Of a stretch of 64,000 nucleotides of DNA, positions 26,175 through 37,115 are shown piece after piece (position 1 is the first letter of the stretch; each line of letters starts with the position of its first letter). This stretch comes from Phocaeicola faecicola (GTDB lineage: Bacteria; Bacteroidota; Bacteroidia; Bacteroidales; Bacteroidaceae), in assembly GCF_013618865.1 (NCBI RefSeq), contig NZ_JABSOE010000017.1:1-64000 (forward strand), written 5' to 3'. The notes beneath the pieces were generated by a model. That model did not search any database, was not told the DNA's origin, and was given only the letters and a program-made list of their open reading frames with translations. Position numbers and translations under genes: made by a program.

Positions 26175-29100
26175 TCAATTAGAACTCTTTTTTTTAGGAA
26201 TATTCTTCACAACAACCTTGGAAAAAGCATCTGCACAACTCTTAATTTCTTCATATTCTGCTAGTTCTTTTGAGGATAGCCCTTCATTGGTCCAATCCTC
26301 AATATTAGTTGCATACAAACCTTTGACAGTTTTCTCTAAATATGCAGTTGTCAGAGGAACATTCAGTGTCTCAATCTCCATATTGTCAATAATTGACTTG
26401 AAATAAGCATAATCGCCATCAATAATAAATCCCATGTCAGCAGCAATACGATAAATTGCAATCCAGTGACGTTGCTTTGTGAACGGCGACTTTTTAGGGG
26501 TGTAACCTAAAAGTTGTATTATACTCTTTCTGAGAATATCTATCCGTGTTTCTTCTGGCAGATTTCTTATATCTTCTGGTTCTGCTGCAATTTGAGTCTC
26601 ATCATTCATATGATAAGGAGTAAAATCTACAATTTTACTTGTTGCTTCTACAGGAGTATCAGAACCAGAAATATCGTGTCCATTAGCTTCTAGGGCAGTT
26701 ATTGACGAACCCGTTACGTAGAAATACATGGTAAGGATTATGTTGAGTGCGGTATCTACCTCCTGCTCTGAAGCTGTTGGAGAAATATGAGACTCTTCGT
26801 TGCGCCAGCCCTTCACCAATAACAACCACTTATAGAGCTGTTGCTTGGCTTCGTCTGTGCTCCAGCGCAGGTTCCACAAGCACTTGTGAGCATAGAGCGC
26901 ATCCTTCCATGAAGGAGTGTCACCTTCATTACGAGCAGAAAGTTCTTTACCATTGATAAGGTAGTAAAGCTTTTTAAGATACGCCTCAAACTTTGTCACT
27001 AACTGATTGAATGCGATATGCTTATCCACTAGTGTAGACTTCTTAGCATATAGATTCTCAAATGCTCTCTGAATGAAAATGTCCACACCGTCAAGAGAGT
27101 CAATCGACTTGGTATTGATTACATAGAATACACTATTTATAATTTCCTTCTTTGAACGCATGTGGGGCAACAATGAAGGGATGCATGAAGTCAATATCTC
27201 TTCTATCTTATCTCTTACAGTTTCCAAATTGAAACCAGTCTCTACTTCGGAGTTTTTCCCTGCTGTAACAGTCACAACTTCTTCTGGTAATGTTTCAGCT
27301 TCCGATTTAACATCAACGTTTACGCCAAGATAAGCCTTCAGGATGGCTTCTCGTTTTGCTCCGTCAAGGATGAAATCGCGAAGCATCTTGTCAGCCTTTG
27401 GCCGTACCATACGAGGTGGAATTGTTGTACCTTCTATCTTTTCGAGGAAAGCGCGAGTCTTCACGCCATCAAGAGTCAGTTTAAGGTTCTCAAACTGGTT
27501 ATACTCATTGATATTCTGTTCTGTCACGTCACGTCCCATGATATGGGTAAGCTGACTGAAGTTTAAGCCTGTAGCCTCTGCAAGTATCATAATCTGCTTG
27601 TGGAGCTCACGAAGCTGGTACTCTGCAATGTAATCTTGAATGGTCTTTCCTGTCTCAAGGTGAAGATCACCACTCTCTATGTCATGCAAAACCACTATTG
27701 CCGTACGCTGGTCACGCTGTGAGAGTGAGGCAAACGTCTTGTGCAATTCCTTCAAAGCCTCTTTTGTCAGTTCACTACCTGGACCATTCATATAGAGGTT
27801 CTTGACAAACTTCACAAATTTTGAGTTGATATATTCGGCATCAATAGTTCCTGTACCTGTTTCTGTGATATAGGTATCGATTGGATAGTCAAACTCTGTA
27901 GGCTCAGAGTTACCTCCTGGCTTTGACTCAAACAATTCGCGATAACGCTGTAGTAGGGTAAGATATGTTGATTCATCAATCTCCATTTTTACCTTTGTGT
28001 AGGTATCACCATGCTCAAACTCATACTCAGTCTTCTCCCAAAGGAAGCCTTGCAATTTTGCAGCTTCAAGCAAACGAGTCATCTGCACAAAGTCCTTGGC
28101 AAACATATTGCGGTCTTCGCGAGTATCAGGCAACTTTGAGAAATTCTGAATGTTATGAGACTTAAAGATATCACTTATGTGCAGGAAATAACGATTGATG
28201 CTATCAAGGTTCTGCTCCAGTTTATCCACAAACACTCCAAGAGGTCTGTCCACATATACTTCAAGAGCATCTTCTATATTCTGCTCCATTGTGTATGGAA
28301 AAGTATAGTACTTGATGATACCAAACGGTTTGTCTGGTCCAAACAAACGATTGGTACGTGAAAACGACTGAATTATGTCCACATATTTCATCACCTTGTC
28401 CACATACAAAGTGTTCACCCATTTTGAGTCATAACCAGTCAGCATCTGTGTTACAACGATAAGTAGGTCAATCTGTTGTTGATGATCATGTTCTATACCC
28501 AAGTAAGGCTTCTTATGTGCCAAACGCTTAGCTACATCCTTCTTGTACTTGCCGTAAGTTGCCAATGCAAAGGTTGTTTGATAGCGAGCGTTATAGTCGG
28601 TAAGCATCTCCAGTATAGCATCTTCCTTAGCAATACCTTCATCACTGTTATCGATATTATTGTCAAATACAGTTACGGCATTTACCGATGGGTATAGTTC
28701 CTTGAATAGTTTATAATATGCGATAGCCTCTGGAATGTTTTGTGTGGCAAGGATAGCATGGAACTTGCCATTCTTGCTTGCCTGCTCACGATGTGCCACA
28801 ATATCCTGTACTACAGCTAATTGATGCACTCGTTGCTGATAAATATCTTTTGGCAGATAGTGCTCGATACCATGTGTCAACTTTCCTGTCTTTGGATCAT
28901 TATATGTATCTGGCATCTGTAGTTCAGAAATAAACTTGTTATACACCTTCTTCTTTTCTTCATCCTCATCTACCTCCTCGATGGAATGAACCCCGAGTTG
29001 TGCAAAAGCTGCCTTTTCACGCAGTTCATCATCTTCGTATGTGTTTACTCGATACACATCAAATCCCAGTACGTTGCCATCAGGAATACCACTTGCTATT

Positions 29101-30500
29101 GTGTATTTGTGCAACATGTCACCAAAGAGTGTTTCTGTAGTTATCTCGTTATGTGCATTTTCTTCAAAGACTGGTGTCCCTGTGAAACCAAAGAGCAACG
29201 CACGTGGAAAAGCATTCTTGATACCAATAAGCATACCTCCGAATACACTACGATGGCACTCATCAATGATAAAAACCAATCGTTTACGTCCGATTGCATC
29301 TATCTCGCTCTGAGCGATGCCGTTCTGCACATTGATGTTCGACATCTTTTGTATGGATGTTACAATCAGTCGGTCATCAGGATCGATACTCCTCAACTTG
29401 CTGACTAGTATAGCTGTATTCTGAGTATCCTGTATGCTATCATCATCGCCAGCAAAGCCACGGTATTCATCCAAAGACTGTATTGAGAGTTCGATGCGGT
29501 CAAGCAGGAATACCACCTTGTCTGCATCACCAGAATTTGCTATGAGCTGAGCACTCTTAAATGAAGTCATGGTTTTACCTGATCCTGTAGTGTGCCAGAT
29601 ATAACCACCACGATGCTGGTGAGTATCCCAGTTTGTGCGGTGAGTCACATCGCTTATCTTGCTAGCTGCATAATACTGATATGAGCGTAGCACCTTTAGC
29701 ATCTTGTCCTTTTCGTCTGCTATAGTATAGTAACCCACAAGCTGATGTGCCATAGGGATTGACAATAATTGACTAGCAATAATACGCCAATCAGTTATTT
29801 CCATATTATTGAAGTCAGCCCAATGGAATTGGAACTCAGGTTTGAAGTTATCTTCTGCTCCTGGATTAGCAAAGTACAAAGTCTTTTCGGGTGTCATGGC
29901 CACGAAAATTTGTACTAATTTGAAGATACCACTAGAAAAAACACCTTCGTGAGTGTAACGCTTAATCTGGAAGACTGCTTGTGTCACATCCACTCCGCTA
30001 CGTTTCAATTCCACATGGATTACAGGCATACCGTTGATAAGTAGCATTATATCGCCTCGACGTTCGCCTCCCAATGGATGAGAAGCCTTGAAACGAGGTT
30101 GACGTACAATCTGATAACGGCTCTGACCAGCACATATTTCCTGTGCATCAAAGATTTTCAAATATACCTCCTTGCCACAGTTATTTGCATCTGCTGGATT
30201 ATCACGCTTTATTATAACCTGTCCACCATTGATAAGACGGTTCATCTCAAATGGTGAAGCACACATGTTCACTTGGTCAATCACTTGCTGCATCTCTGTC
30301 TTTGTCAAAGGTGCATTGCCCAATCGGTTAATGTCGCGGTTATTATCATAGAGGATATTCGCCCAGTTCTGTACAAGGTCTTCCTCTGTTGGATTCATCA
30401 TGATTCCTCCATCCCATCCATGACTGGTGTGAAGAAGATTGGCAAGAGCCTGCTCAAATGCAAGTTCCTTGATGAAGAATTGAGTATTATCGTTAGCCAT
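26175..30500 (-). CDS. hsdR: Type I restriction endonuclease subunit R
   Basis: A 1441-residue HsdR, longer than the usual 1000-1200. The PD-(D/E)xK nuclease core is Asp150, Glu164 and Lys166 (GDIMLLINGMPVIHVELKR). The SF2 helicase has Walker A HTTGSGKT (303-310) and DECH (413-416). The C-terminal part beyond about 1000 is helical and includes a section (about 1200-1300: LWNLRWSTDEAKQQLYKW) that may be an added domain. It works with HsdM and HsdS to translocate and cut unmodified DNA. It is separated from hsdM and hsdS by three accessory genes but lies on the same strand with short gaps. Confidence 0.92.
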   Translation of the reverse strand: MANDNTQFFIKELAFEQALANLLHTSHGWDGGIMMNPTEEDLVQNWANILYDNNRDINRLGNAPLTKTEMQQVIDQVNMCASPFEMNRLINGGQVIIKRDNPADANNCGKEVYLKIFDAQEICAGQSRYQIVRQPRFKASHPLGGERRGDIMLLINGMPVIHVELKRSGVDVTQAVFQIKRYTHEGVFSSGIFKLVQIFVAMTPEKTLYFANPGAEDNFKPEFQFHWADFNNMEITDWRIIASQLLSIPMAHQLVGYYTIADEKDKMLKVLRSYQYYAASKISDVTHRTNWDTHQHRGGYIWHTTGSGKTMTSFKSAQLIANSGDADKVVFLLDRIELSIQSLDEYRGFAGDDDSIQDTQNTAILVSKLRSIDPDDRLIVTSIQKMSNINVQNGIAQSEIDAIGRKRLVFIIDECHRSVFGGMLIGIKNAFPRALLFGFTGTPVFEENAHNEITTETLFGDMLHKYTIASGIPDGNVLGFDVYRVNTYEDDELREKAAFAQLGVHSIEEVDEDEEKKKVYNKFISELQMPDTYNDPKTGKLTHGIEHYLPKDIYQQRVHQLAVVQDIVAHREQASKNGKFHAILATQNIPEAIAYYKLFKELYPSVNAVTVFDNNIDNSDEGIAKEDAILEMLTDYNARYQTTFALATYGKYKKDVAKRLAHKKPYLGIEHDHQQQIDLLIVVTQMLTGYDSKWVNTLYVDKVMKYVDIIQSFSRTNRLFGPDKPFGIIKYYTFPYTMEQNIEDALEVYVDRPLGVFVDKLEQNLDSINRYFLHISDIFKSHNIQNFSKLPDTREDRNMFAKDFVQMTRLLEAAKLQGFLWEKTEYEFEHGDTYTKVKMEIDESTYLTLLQRYRELFESKPGGNSEPTEFDYPIDTYITETGTGTIDAEYINSKFVKFVKNLYMNGPGSELTKEALKELHKTFASLSQRDQRTAIVVLHDIESGDLHLETGKTIQDYIAEYQLRELHKQIMILAEATGLNFSQLTHIMGRDVTEQNINEYNQFENLKLTLDGVKTRAFLEKIEGTTIPPRMVRPKADKMLRDFILDGAKREAILKAYLGVNVDVKSEAETLPEEVVTVTAGKNSEVETGFNLETVRDKIEEILTSCIPSLLPHMRSKKEIINSVFYVINTKSIDSLDGVDIFIQRAFENLYAKKSTLVDKHIAFNQLVTKFEAYLKKLYYLINGKELSARNEGDTPSWKDALYAHKCLWNLRWSTDEAKQQLYKWLLLVKGWRNEESHISPTASEQEVDTALNIILTMYFYVTGSSITALEANGHDISGSDTPVEATSKIVDFTPYHMNDETQIAAEPEDIRNLPEETRIDILRKSIIQLLGYTPKKSPFTKQRHWIAIYRIAADMGFIIDGDYAYFKSIIDNMEIETLNVPLTTAYLEKTVKGLYATNIEDWTNEGLSSKELAEYEEIKSCADAFSKVVVKNIPKKKSSN

Positions 30501-30516
30501 ATTTAAATTCTGCTTA

Positions 30517-33111
30517 TCATAAATGATTATAGTATTCTGTTTTATATCGCTCTATCGTTAGTTTCATTGTTGACACAAGTACATCAATGTCATTAACTAT
30601 TGATGTTGTGTCATCTTCTGTAATGACATAGTCACCTATGCCATCACCCCAACGAATCTCGCAGTTGTGGTTAGGTATGCTTATAAGCAAACCATGAGAA
30701 CCAAGAGATTTTGAGTCTTGCAATTCTACAGTTACATCTTTCATCAATTTTTTTTCTTCTTCATTATAAAATACATCAGTAGCAAGTGTCTTGATATATA
30801 TAAGTATTGGGTCTAAACAATGGCTATCTGTTGACTGTAATTGAGCAAAAATTATATGTCCTTTATCTTCATAGAATCTCTTTCTTCGAGATTCCCAAAT
30901 AATATGAGGACGTTGTTTGAAATACTTTACCCATCCTATGTTGCTGGTTGACTCAACTATGTGTTTGCAGAAGTCCTCAAATGTTGCTTGATCATTCCAA
31001 TCTATCCATGTTTTTATGAACACACGAACAGATTCACCAAATTCTGGTTCCTCTCGCAAATAACGCTTCATACTGTTGTCTCGGTCTCTATTAAACTCAT
31101 AGAGTCGATTCTTCGATTTCCAGCAATCCGGCTGTAAGCATAACATAGCGTTATAATACAGTTCTTGTTTTTCCCATTGTCTATCAAGATTTATCCACTT
31201 TGTCAAGCAATTAGAATAACCAATAAATGTTTCCAGGTTACCATTTGCCCAATGTAACAGACATCGTATTTGTCCCCATAAATATGGATTTCTTTCAGCA
31301 TTTCTTATTGCATCTGTCCAGGAAACATTAATAATACCTTCGTTGTCGATAAGTCGCAATTTTGCCTTATCCTCTTCTTCCTCCAAAGACTTATTGTCAA
31401 TACCCTTGTATGGGTGATTAAGTTGTTTGAGAAATAACAATACTGCAGCATTGTTTTCATAAAGGTCTATACCATTATCTTCATGATAGCGCTTCATATC
31501 CGAAACCATACTGAATACAGCTCCAAATGCATCCGAAGCATCCTTCCGTTTATTGATACGGTCAGTATTGTTATCGAACTTAAATACGTTTCGAGACATA
31601 CGTGTCCATTCCTCAAAGTTCAAGCACCAAGCCTCCGAGTCGGACCTATATGGGTAGAGCTTCAGGAAGCATTGCAATGAATACAATGTGGCAAGGGTAT
31701 CATTACTAATGTTATCGCCAACTAAATGAGAGAAATAGGTGTAGTCATTGTTATCGAAGAACGAATCCAGAGGCAATAATGTTGTTACATCCGTATATTG
31801 CCCTTCACCTTTATCAATAATCCATAAGTTAATATCATTTATGAGCTCTCTGAAATCAATGATTGTGCAATAACTAGGCAATATATTGCTGTCGCTACTT
31901 CTCCAGTCAACGAGATAATTCTGGTATGCGATTAACAAATCATCTAGATCTGATTCATTAACATTATATGAAGACTCAAACAGGGTTTCATGCAAATTAT
32001 ATATACGATTCTTTCTGATTTCATATAGACGCATTGCTTCCTCGTCATCATCATCTGGTTTCTCAAAGTCATTCGACAAATCTATGCTAGGTACTTTTGC
32101 AAACAACTGCATTGCAATCATACGCAACAGAAATATCTTCAATCTTTTTTCAGTTTCCTTTGCAGCGGCAAGTCTTTCTTTTTTATTATCATCAGAAGGA
32201 ATCTGCGTCATAACTGCACTTGCATACTTCTGCCAAAACAAATCTATCCACTTTCCATCCATATTCTCACGCCAAGCATGTTCTATGTATGAATCAGCAA
32301 GTTTCTTACCATCACAATTTACTTCTCCTTGCTGCAATTGAATTTCTTCCTCAAGTGTAGATTTCAACTTGTCAAAATCAGAAAGAAGCTTCCCTCTTGC
32401 ATTCATCTTAATGAACAACTCATCAGACATGCCCATCTCGCCCAAGTCAAGATGATTAAAGGTGATATTGTTTAATCTAGCCTGACAAGCATCCAAATCC
32501 AACGTCCAATCCATCTGCTCACAGATAGTGTCTATCATTACAAGCATAGAGTTGATGGTAGGATCAAAACGCCATCCCCATTGGAACCAATCTCTATTTT
32601 GGATAATTTCAGATGGTGTATAGATATGTGCCTTCAGTTTTGAGGCATCACGCTGCTCTTCTGGTTTACTTCTCTCTTCATCAGTTTTTTTCTTTGACTC
32701 TTTTGTCTTTTCAGCAGCTTCATTCACAAATTGCTTTGCATTATGGTGAACCAATTCTTTACAGAACGCTTCTGAGGTATTACGAGTCTCATATATCAAT
32801 ATAGATTCACCTTCGGCTGTCTGCAAATCGACGCCTAACACCCAATGCAGGATAAACAAGGTAGTCAAACGCTGCTGACCATCTAGAGGTTCAAAAGCGT
32901 TTTTTCTATCACTACCATACACAAAGTCAAGTTGTGTTTCAGCCTTCTTACCTGTTACTACAAGCAAAAGGCTACGTACAAAATGGTTGCGGATTTCCTT
33001 CACCTCTTTGTTCTTACGTCCCTGTGCATAGTCACGTTGTATCTGTGGTATGCGTATCTTACCTTTCTTAATAAGATCTGCGAAACACATTTTATCTATA
33101 TTATCGCTCAT
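30517..33111 (-). CDS. DUF262-domain protein, second of a pair
   Basis: About 864 residues from the ATG at 33111 (MSDNIDKMCFADLIKKGKIR), which overlaps the end of the preceding gene by 11 nt. The N-terminal DUF262 (ParB/Srx-like NTPase) motifs are IPQIQRDYAQGR and EPLDGQQRLTTL. The remainder is long, charged and unrecognised; no HNH motif is evident. DUF262 proteins include the GmrS half of GmrSD and SspE, which use nucleotides and restrict modified DNA. Its place within a type I locus suggests an accessory restriction or regulatory role. Confidence 0.75.
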   Translation of the reverse strand: MSDNIDKMCFADLIKKGKIRIPQIQRDYAQGRKNKEVKEIRNHFVRSLLLVVTGKKAETQLDFVYGSDRKNAFEPLDGQQRLTTLFILHWVLGVDLQTAEGESILIYETRNTSEAFCKELVHHNAKQFVNEAAEKTKESKKKTDEERSKPEEQRDASKLKAHIYTPSEIIQNRDWFQWGWRFDPTINSMLVMIDTICEQMDWTLDLDACQARLNNITFNHLDLGEMGMSDELFIKMNARGKLLSDFDKLKSTLEEEIQLQQGEVNCDGKKLADSYIEHAWRENMDGKWIDLFWQKYASAVMTQIPSDDNKKERLAAAKETEKRLKIFLLRMIAMQLFAKVPSIDLSNDFEKPDDDDEEAMRLYEIRKNRIYNLHETLFESSYNVNESDLDDLLIAYQNYLVDWRSSDSNILPSYCTIIDFRELINDINLWIIDKGEGQYTDVTTLLPLDSFFDNNDYTYFSHLVGDNISNDTLATLYSLQCFLKLYPYRSDSEAWCLNFEEWTRMSRNVFKFDNNTDRINKRKDASDAFGAVFSMVSDMKRYHEDNGIDLYENNAAVLLFLKQLNHPYKGIDNKSLEEEEDKAKLRLIDNEGIINVSWTDAIRNAERNPYLWGQIRCLLHWANGNLETFIGYSNCLTKWINLDRQWEKQELYYNAMLCLQPDCWKSKNRLYEFNRDRDNSMKRYLREEPEFGESVRVFIKTWIDWNDQATFEDFCKHIVESTSNIGWVKYFKQRPHIIWESRRKRFYEDKGHIIFAQLQSTDSHCLDPILIYIKTLATDVFYNEEEKKLMKDVTVELQDSKSLGSHGLLISIPNHNCEIRWGDGIGDYVITEDDTTSIVNDIDVLVSTMKLTIERYKTEYYNHL

Positions 33112-35035
33112 AAGTTTCTGTAGAATTAGAGTTAAACACATTGAAGATAACATCAACCGTGTTGTGTATCTCCCTTAGATAGCCATCAAAGTCAGGCATA
33201 CTCCATCGCATTGCATCTATGAAGGATGATTCTGTATTAGAGTTCGAATAGTATTTCAAGAATACATTTCGTGTACCTATTGGCATAAAGCGTTTTCCGG
33301 CCTTATCTTCGCGGATAATGCAGTGGCGCTTATATGGAAATGGTGCATCTTGATACTCTCTATTAGTCTTATAATCAAGCAATGTCAGATTGCCTATGCT
33401 ATCCTTATTCTTTATTGCACCATCACCAGCAGAAAAGTATTCAAGTACCTCTTTACAGAAGTCGGTGTATTGTTTGTCAATGCCAGTTCCCCTAAGATTA
33501 GCTTCATACTTTGGAATAAAATCCATGCATTTATTGTAAAGTGGCTTTGCTGTTGCCTTTCTTTCATTCAGTTTTGATTCTATTCCAAGAATATAAGCCA
33601 CATTATTCAACCAGCGCAAACGGTCTTCGTGTTCAACCAATGATGCGTTGTTCTGAGAGTCAATATGTTCAATGTCCCATTTTTCTTTCTTGAATGAGTC
33701 AAATGCAAAGCGCTGTCCCTTCTGGCGGCTTGTCTCTACATTGAACAAAAGCAATAGACGGAACACATACTTTGAGCCGTATTCAAAACCGTCAATGCTG
33801 GCTGCGTTGAGATAGTTACCTTTGTCTTTGAAACTATCCATAATTAGTTTATGGAACTCTTTCTCGGTATCATCATTTGTCCACTCTCTTCCAGAAAACT
33901 GTTGCTTGGCGTTTTCTAGCTTGTTATAGATATCAAGAGGTTGATTGCCAACACTTACCAGATAACCAACATAGTGATAGTATAAGTTGTTTTCGTACCA
34001 GGCAATCAACCTGTCATTAGTTTTTATGACATACTCCCAAGCAGCACGCATGTTGTCAATACCGTGTTTCTTCCATAGTTGTTTAAGTTCTACAGAATCA
34101 TCTTTACGTTCTTGCGCTCTGCAATAGTCATATAGGTTCTGGAATAGACGATACGAATAATCTTTATCCGCGTGGTCAGTTGGTTTCTCTGTTACAAAGT
34201 CAAACAATACATCTATTCTCGTCTGATGACTATCATTGTTGTTGCTAATAAAGTACCAGAACTTATCATCCTGAAACTGACGCTCCATGATGTTCCAATC
34301 CAATGCCAGTTTGTCAGCTTCGACCCGATCGTTATTAGATAGGATATTTCTATCCATGATAAACAATGCCTTGATAAGTTCTGAACTTGTAAGACTGATT
34401 TTTCCTTTGTTAAGTCTGTTAAAAACCTGTATGCTTTCAATGGCTTGCTTCTCTTCTGAAACCACATACCAAATGAACTTTACTTGCTTGCTATTATTAG
34501 GAAGAAGTAAACAGTCTTTGATTGAATTCATTACCCCGTCATAGATGTGATTCGTAAACCATTTCTCAATCACATTCTTGGCAACAGCCAGATAGTAACT
34601 GTCTATGTTGTCTTGAGGTTTGGGGTTTTCAAAATCCAACTGAGGGCGATTAGTATAGGTCAGATTGTAAATCTTATCGGGTGTGAATATCTTCTTTTCC
34701 AAAGGCATCAAACCATATTCAAATATGAACATCAATATCAATCTAAGGGTGGTTAAACGTTGCTGCCCATCCAAAACTTCCCAGGCATCAATCTGTACGC
34801 CATCAGTATCTGTCCACTTGCAAGGTTTTACGACGAGTGGCTGCAGGTAATAACTATCTTCTTTATCCTGTTTAGCAAACTCACAAATGTCTTCCAATAG
34901 GTCAATAACCTGTTTTTCCTCCCAACGATAACCACGCTGGTAGGAAGGGATGACAAAGTGATACTTTGTCGTGATTAACTCTGCAACAGGTTTTGGGCAG
35001 AAGTTAGAGTTTGATGTGTATTGAGTGTTACTCAT
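33101..35035 (-). CDS. DUF262-DUF1524 (GmrSD-like) protein
   Basis: A 644-residue protein. The N-terminal DUF262 domain carries IPSYQRGYRWEEKQV and WEVLDGQQRLTTLRLI, the nucleotide-handling motif. The C-terminal part holds a DUF1524/HNH-like motif WDIEHIDSQNNASL followed by an Asn (WLNNVAYILG). GmrSD enzymes with this layout cut DNA with modified cytosines. Its stop overlaps the start of the second DUF262 gene, so the two are coupled. A role against phages with modified DNA that escape HsdR is an inference. Confidence 0.82.
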   Translation of the reverse strand: MSNTQYTSNSNFCPKPVAELITTKYHFVIPSYQRGYRWEEKQVIDLLEDICEFAKQDKEDSYYLQPLVVKPCKWTDTDGVQIDAWEVLDGQQRLTTLRLILMFIFEYGLMPLEKKIFTPDKIYNLTYTNRPQLDFENPKPQDNIDSYYLAVAKNVIEKWFTNHIYDGVMNSIKDCLLLPNNSKQVKFIWYVVSEEKQAIESIQVFNRLNKGKISLTSSELIKALFIMDRNILSNNDRVEADKLALDWNIMERQFQDDKFWYFISNNNDSHQTRIDVLFDFVTEKPTDHADKDYSYRLFQNLYDYCRAQERKDDSVELKQLWKKHGIDNMRAAWEYVIKTNDRLIAWYENNLYYHYVGYLVSVGNQPLDIYNKLENAKQQFSGREWTNDDTEKEFHKLIMDSFKDKGNYLNAASIDGFEYGSKYVFRLLLLFNVETSRQKGQRFAFDSFKKEKWDIEHIDSQNNASLVEHEDRLRWLNNVAYILGIESKLNERKATAKPLYNKCMDFIPKYEANLRGTGIDKQYTDFCKEVLEYFSAGDGAIKNKDSIGNLTLLDYKTNREYQDAPFPYKRHCIIREDKAGKRFMPIGTRNVFLKYYSNSNTESSFIDAMRWSMPDFDGYLREIHNTVDVIFNVFNSNSTETYER

Positions 35036-35037
35036 AG

Positions 35038-35886
35038 CTATTCTTTGTTTCTATAGAGTTGATTTAATGTTTTAGCTTTCTTCTTATCAATATTGCTTAT
35101 CCAAGCTGACCAACCGTTCGAAGAACGACCGAGACAGAATACTGCAGCTCCACTTGGTGATGGAAATGACTTAGCACGCTTTACGATGTAGAAATCGTCT
35201 TCCAGTTCACAACGGCATTCTTTGAGCATTTTTGCTCTCTGTTCTGGGTGTCTGAACTTAGCACTTTCTTTCACACATATCTTGCTTCCTTCCAATACTG
35301 TCATGCCTCCATCATTATAGATACCCTTGGCAAGAATTCCATTCTCTACGATGTAGAACATAGGCGACTTGTCTGTTACTTCAGCCTTCTCGAAGATGTT
35401 ATAACCCATGAACGACACGATGAAGCGGATGTCTTCAAAGTATTCGTCATCGGTACTTCTTTGCGACTCTGTCAAAGTAGGATTTTTGGGATTCTGCTTG
35501 TTCTCATCCAGCGTATACTGATTGACTTTCAGTGCAAGCTCCACAGATCTCTTTTCAAGATACTGCACGTCAGCCTTTGTCTTGTCATGGGCAAGCGAGA
35601 CAAATACCAAAGCTCTTTGCCAGAAATCCTTCTTATTGATATGGTCACGGACTCTCTTATCAAAGTTTTCGGTCTCACCGATATAAGCTTTCGGATTTCC
35701 GCTCTCTTCTTCACCTATTAGTATATACAAAGCCGGCGTACGCAATTCTTTACGTTCATCTTCTCGCAAAATGTCTATGCGTGTACGGGGTATATTATAA
35801 GCAATCATTGTGCGGTTGCTTATCACGACGGTTTGCACTCCCTTTGGCGTTCCGTCAATCAAGTATGTTGTTATAGTCTTGCCCAT
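35038..35886 (-). CDS. GIY-YIG nuclease-like protein with DUF4357
   Basis: A 282-residue protein. A GIY-YIG domain occupies about 50-140: ALYILIGEEE supplies the first tyrosine block, KAYIGETENFDKRVRDH the YIG block and catalytic Arg, and YLEKRSVELAL the acidic residue. The C-terminus has DUF4357 (FPSPSGAAVFCLGRSSNGWSAW), a domain often attached to restriction-system proteins. It lies 14 nt after hsdS and 2 nt before the DUF262/DUF1524 gene. Confidence 0.8.
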   Translation of the reverse strand: MGKTITTYLIDGTPKGVQTVVISNRTMIAYNIPRTRIDILREDERKELRTPALYILIGEEESGNPKAYIGETENFDKRVRDHINKKDFWQRALVFVSLAHDKTKADVQYLEKRSVELALKVNQYTLDENKQNPKNPTLTESQRSTDDEYFEDIRFIVSFMGYNIFEKAEVTDKSPMFYIVENGILAKGIYNDGGMTVLEGSKICVKESAKFRHPEQRAKMLKECRCELEDDFYIVKRAKSFPSPSGAAVFCLGRSSNGWSAWISNIDKKKAKTLNQLYRNKE

Positions 35887-35900
35887 GTTGAATATTTTGA

Positions 35901-37109
35901 TTAAACAAACATCTTATCAAGACACGATGATTTGATGCGTTTTAGTGATTCTAGTTTCTGTTCTTCGAGAGATATTTGTTTGTCGATGGTACGGAAGAAA
36001 ATAGAGATCTGTTTCTGCTCTTCATAAGAAGGGAAAACAAAGTCCATTTCCATAAACTCCTTAAAACTGATTGAACGACCATCTCGAATACCATAAGTAA
36101 TCAGTTTCAAGCGATCAATGAAAGCTTTAGACATAAAGATGTACTTCCAATAATAGTCATCGTGTTTGTCATCTTCCTTGAAACCGAATACTGTATATGC
36201 CGGAGAACAAATATCTTCAACGGACGAGTGTGCAAAGCCACCTTGAAATGAACGAAGATGGATGACGAACTGACCTGGCAACACACGCTTGTATGTCACC
36301 TCGTTTGATTTATCATGGAAAATATCATATCCACTTTCACTTCGAGGAGCCATTCCTCTAATATCCTGACATGCTGATAGTACAGGAAGCTCTGGATGGT
36401 TCCTTTCGTCGAAGGTCTTGAACAATTCGTTGGCTGTCATTGAAGAATATTCATCTTCAAATCCTTTGAATCTAACTCTAGGCCTTGTCTCACCTTTTTG
36501 TGGGAACATTGCATGAAGAGAAGCAGTCTTCATTTGTCGGAGAGATGCTATTTTTTTTGATGATATTTGGATTTGCTTGTCTAGCAATTCAAAGCACTCA
36601 ACAATTTTATGTTGTTCAGGAAAATTTGGCAAATACACCTTCAATTCTTTGAGGTCGGAATAAGCCAATGTCTGGCGCATACCATCACCCATTTTATAAT
36701 AGACTTTGGTTATATCATCATAATAGTGAAGCAGTGTGTAGAGATAATGCGGATCTACAACTCTAGTATCACACTCCACACAGACATAAGCAGGTGTAAT
36801 GATGCCTTCTTCTTCGGATATGCCAACTCGAAGACTTTTCTTGTCATTTTGAAGATCGGTCACTCGAAAAACGATAATATCTTTCTTTATTATCTGATAA
36901 GTATCGAATGAAGCAGGTAAAAGTCCTTTTTTAGATTCTATATCCTTGCGCACTATCTTGCCATAGCTCAATGACAAAAGATTCTGATGATGAACATTCT
37001 TGTTAGACTCCCTATATTGACGAGTTATTTCACCTAAGGTTGTTACCTTCCAAGAATACTTAAACTCATCGAATCTCATTGATGGTATTATGTTTGTCAT
37101 TTCTTCCAT
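35901..37109 (-). CDS. hsdS: Type I restriction-modification specificity subunit S
   Basis: A 402-residue HsdS with two target-recognition domains, each followed by a helical spacer. The first spacer is PEQHKIVECFELLDKQIQIS near 180-210, the second EEQKQISIFFRTIDKQISLE near the C-terminus. The subunit sets the bipartite DNA target for both methylation and cutting. No second or inverted hsdS fragment is seen nearby, so phase variation by inversion is not suggested. The start lies 6 nt after the hsdM stop. Confidence 0.9.
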   Translation of the reverse strand: MEEMTNIIPSMRFDEFKYSWKVTTLGEITRQYRESNKNVHHQNLLSLSYGKIVRKDIESKKGLLPASFDTYQIIKKDIIVFRVTDLQNDKKSLRVGISEEEGIITPAYVCVECDTRVVDPHYLYTLLHYYDDITKVYYKMGDGMRQTLAYSDLKELKVYLPNFPEQHKIVECFELLDKQIQISSKKIASLRQMKTASLHAMFPQKGETRPRVRFKGFEDEYSSMTANELFKTFDERNHPELPVLSACQDIRGMAPRSESGYDIFHDKSNEVTYKRVLPGQFVIHLRSFQGGFAHSSVEDICSPAYTVFGFKEDDKHDDYYWKYIFMSKAFIDRLKLITYGIRDGRSISFKEFMEMDFVFPSYEEQKQISIFFRTIDKQISLEEQKLESLKRIKSSCLDKMFV

Positions 37110-37115
37110 ATGTGA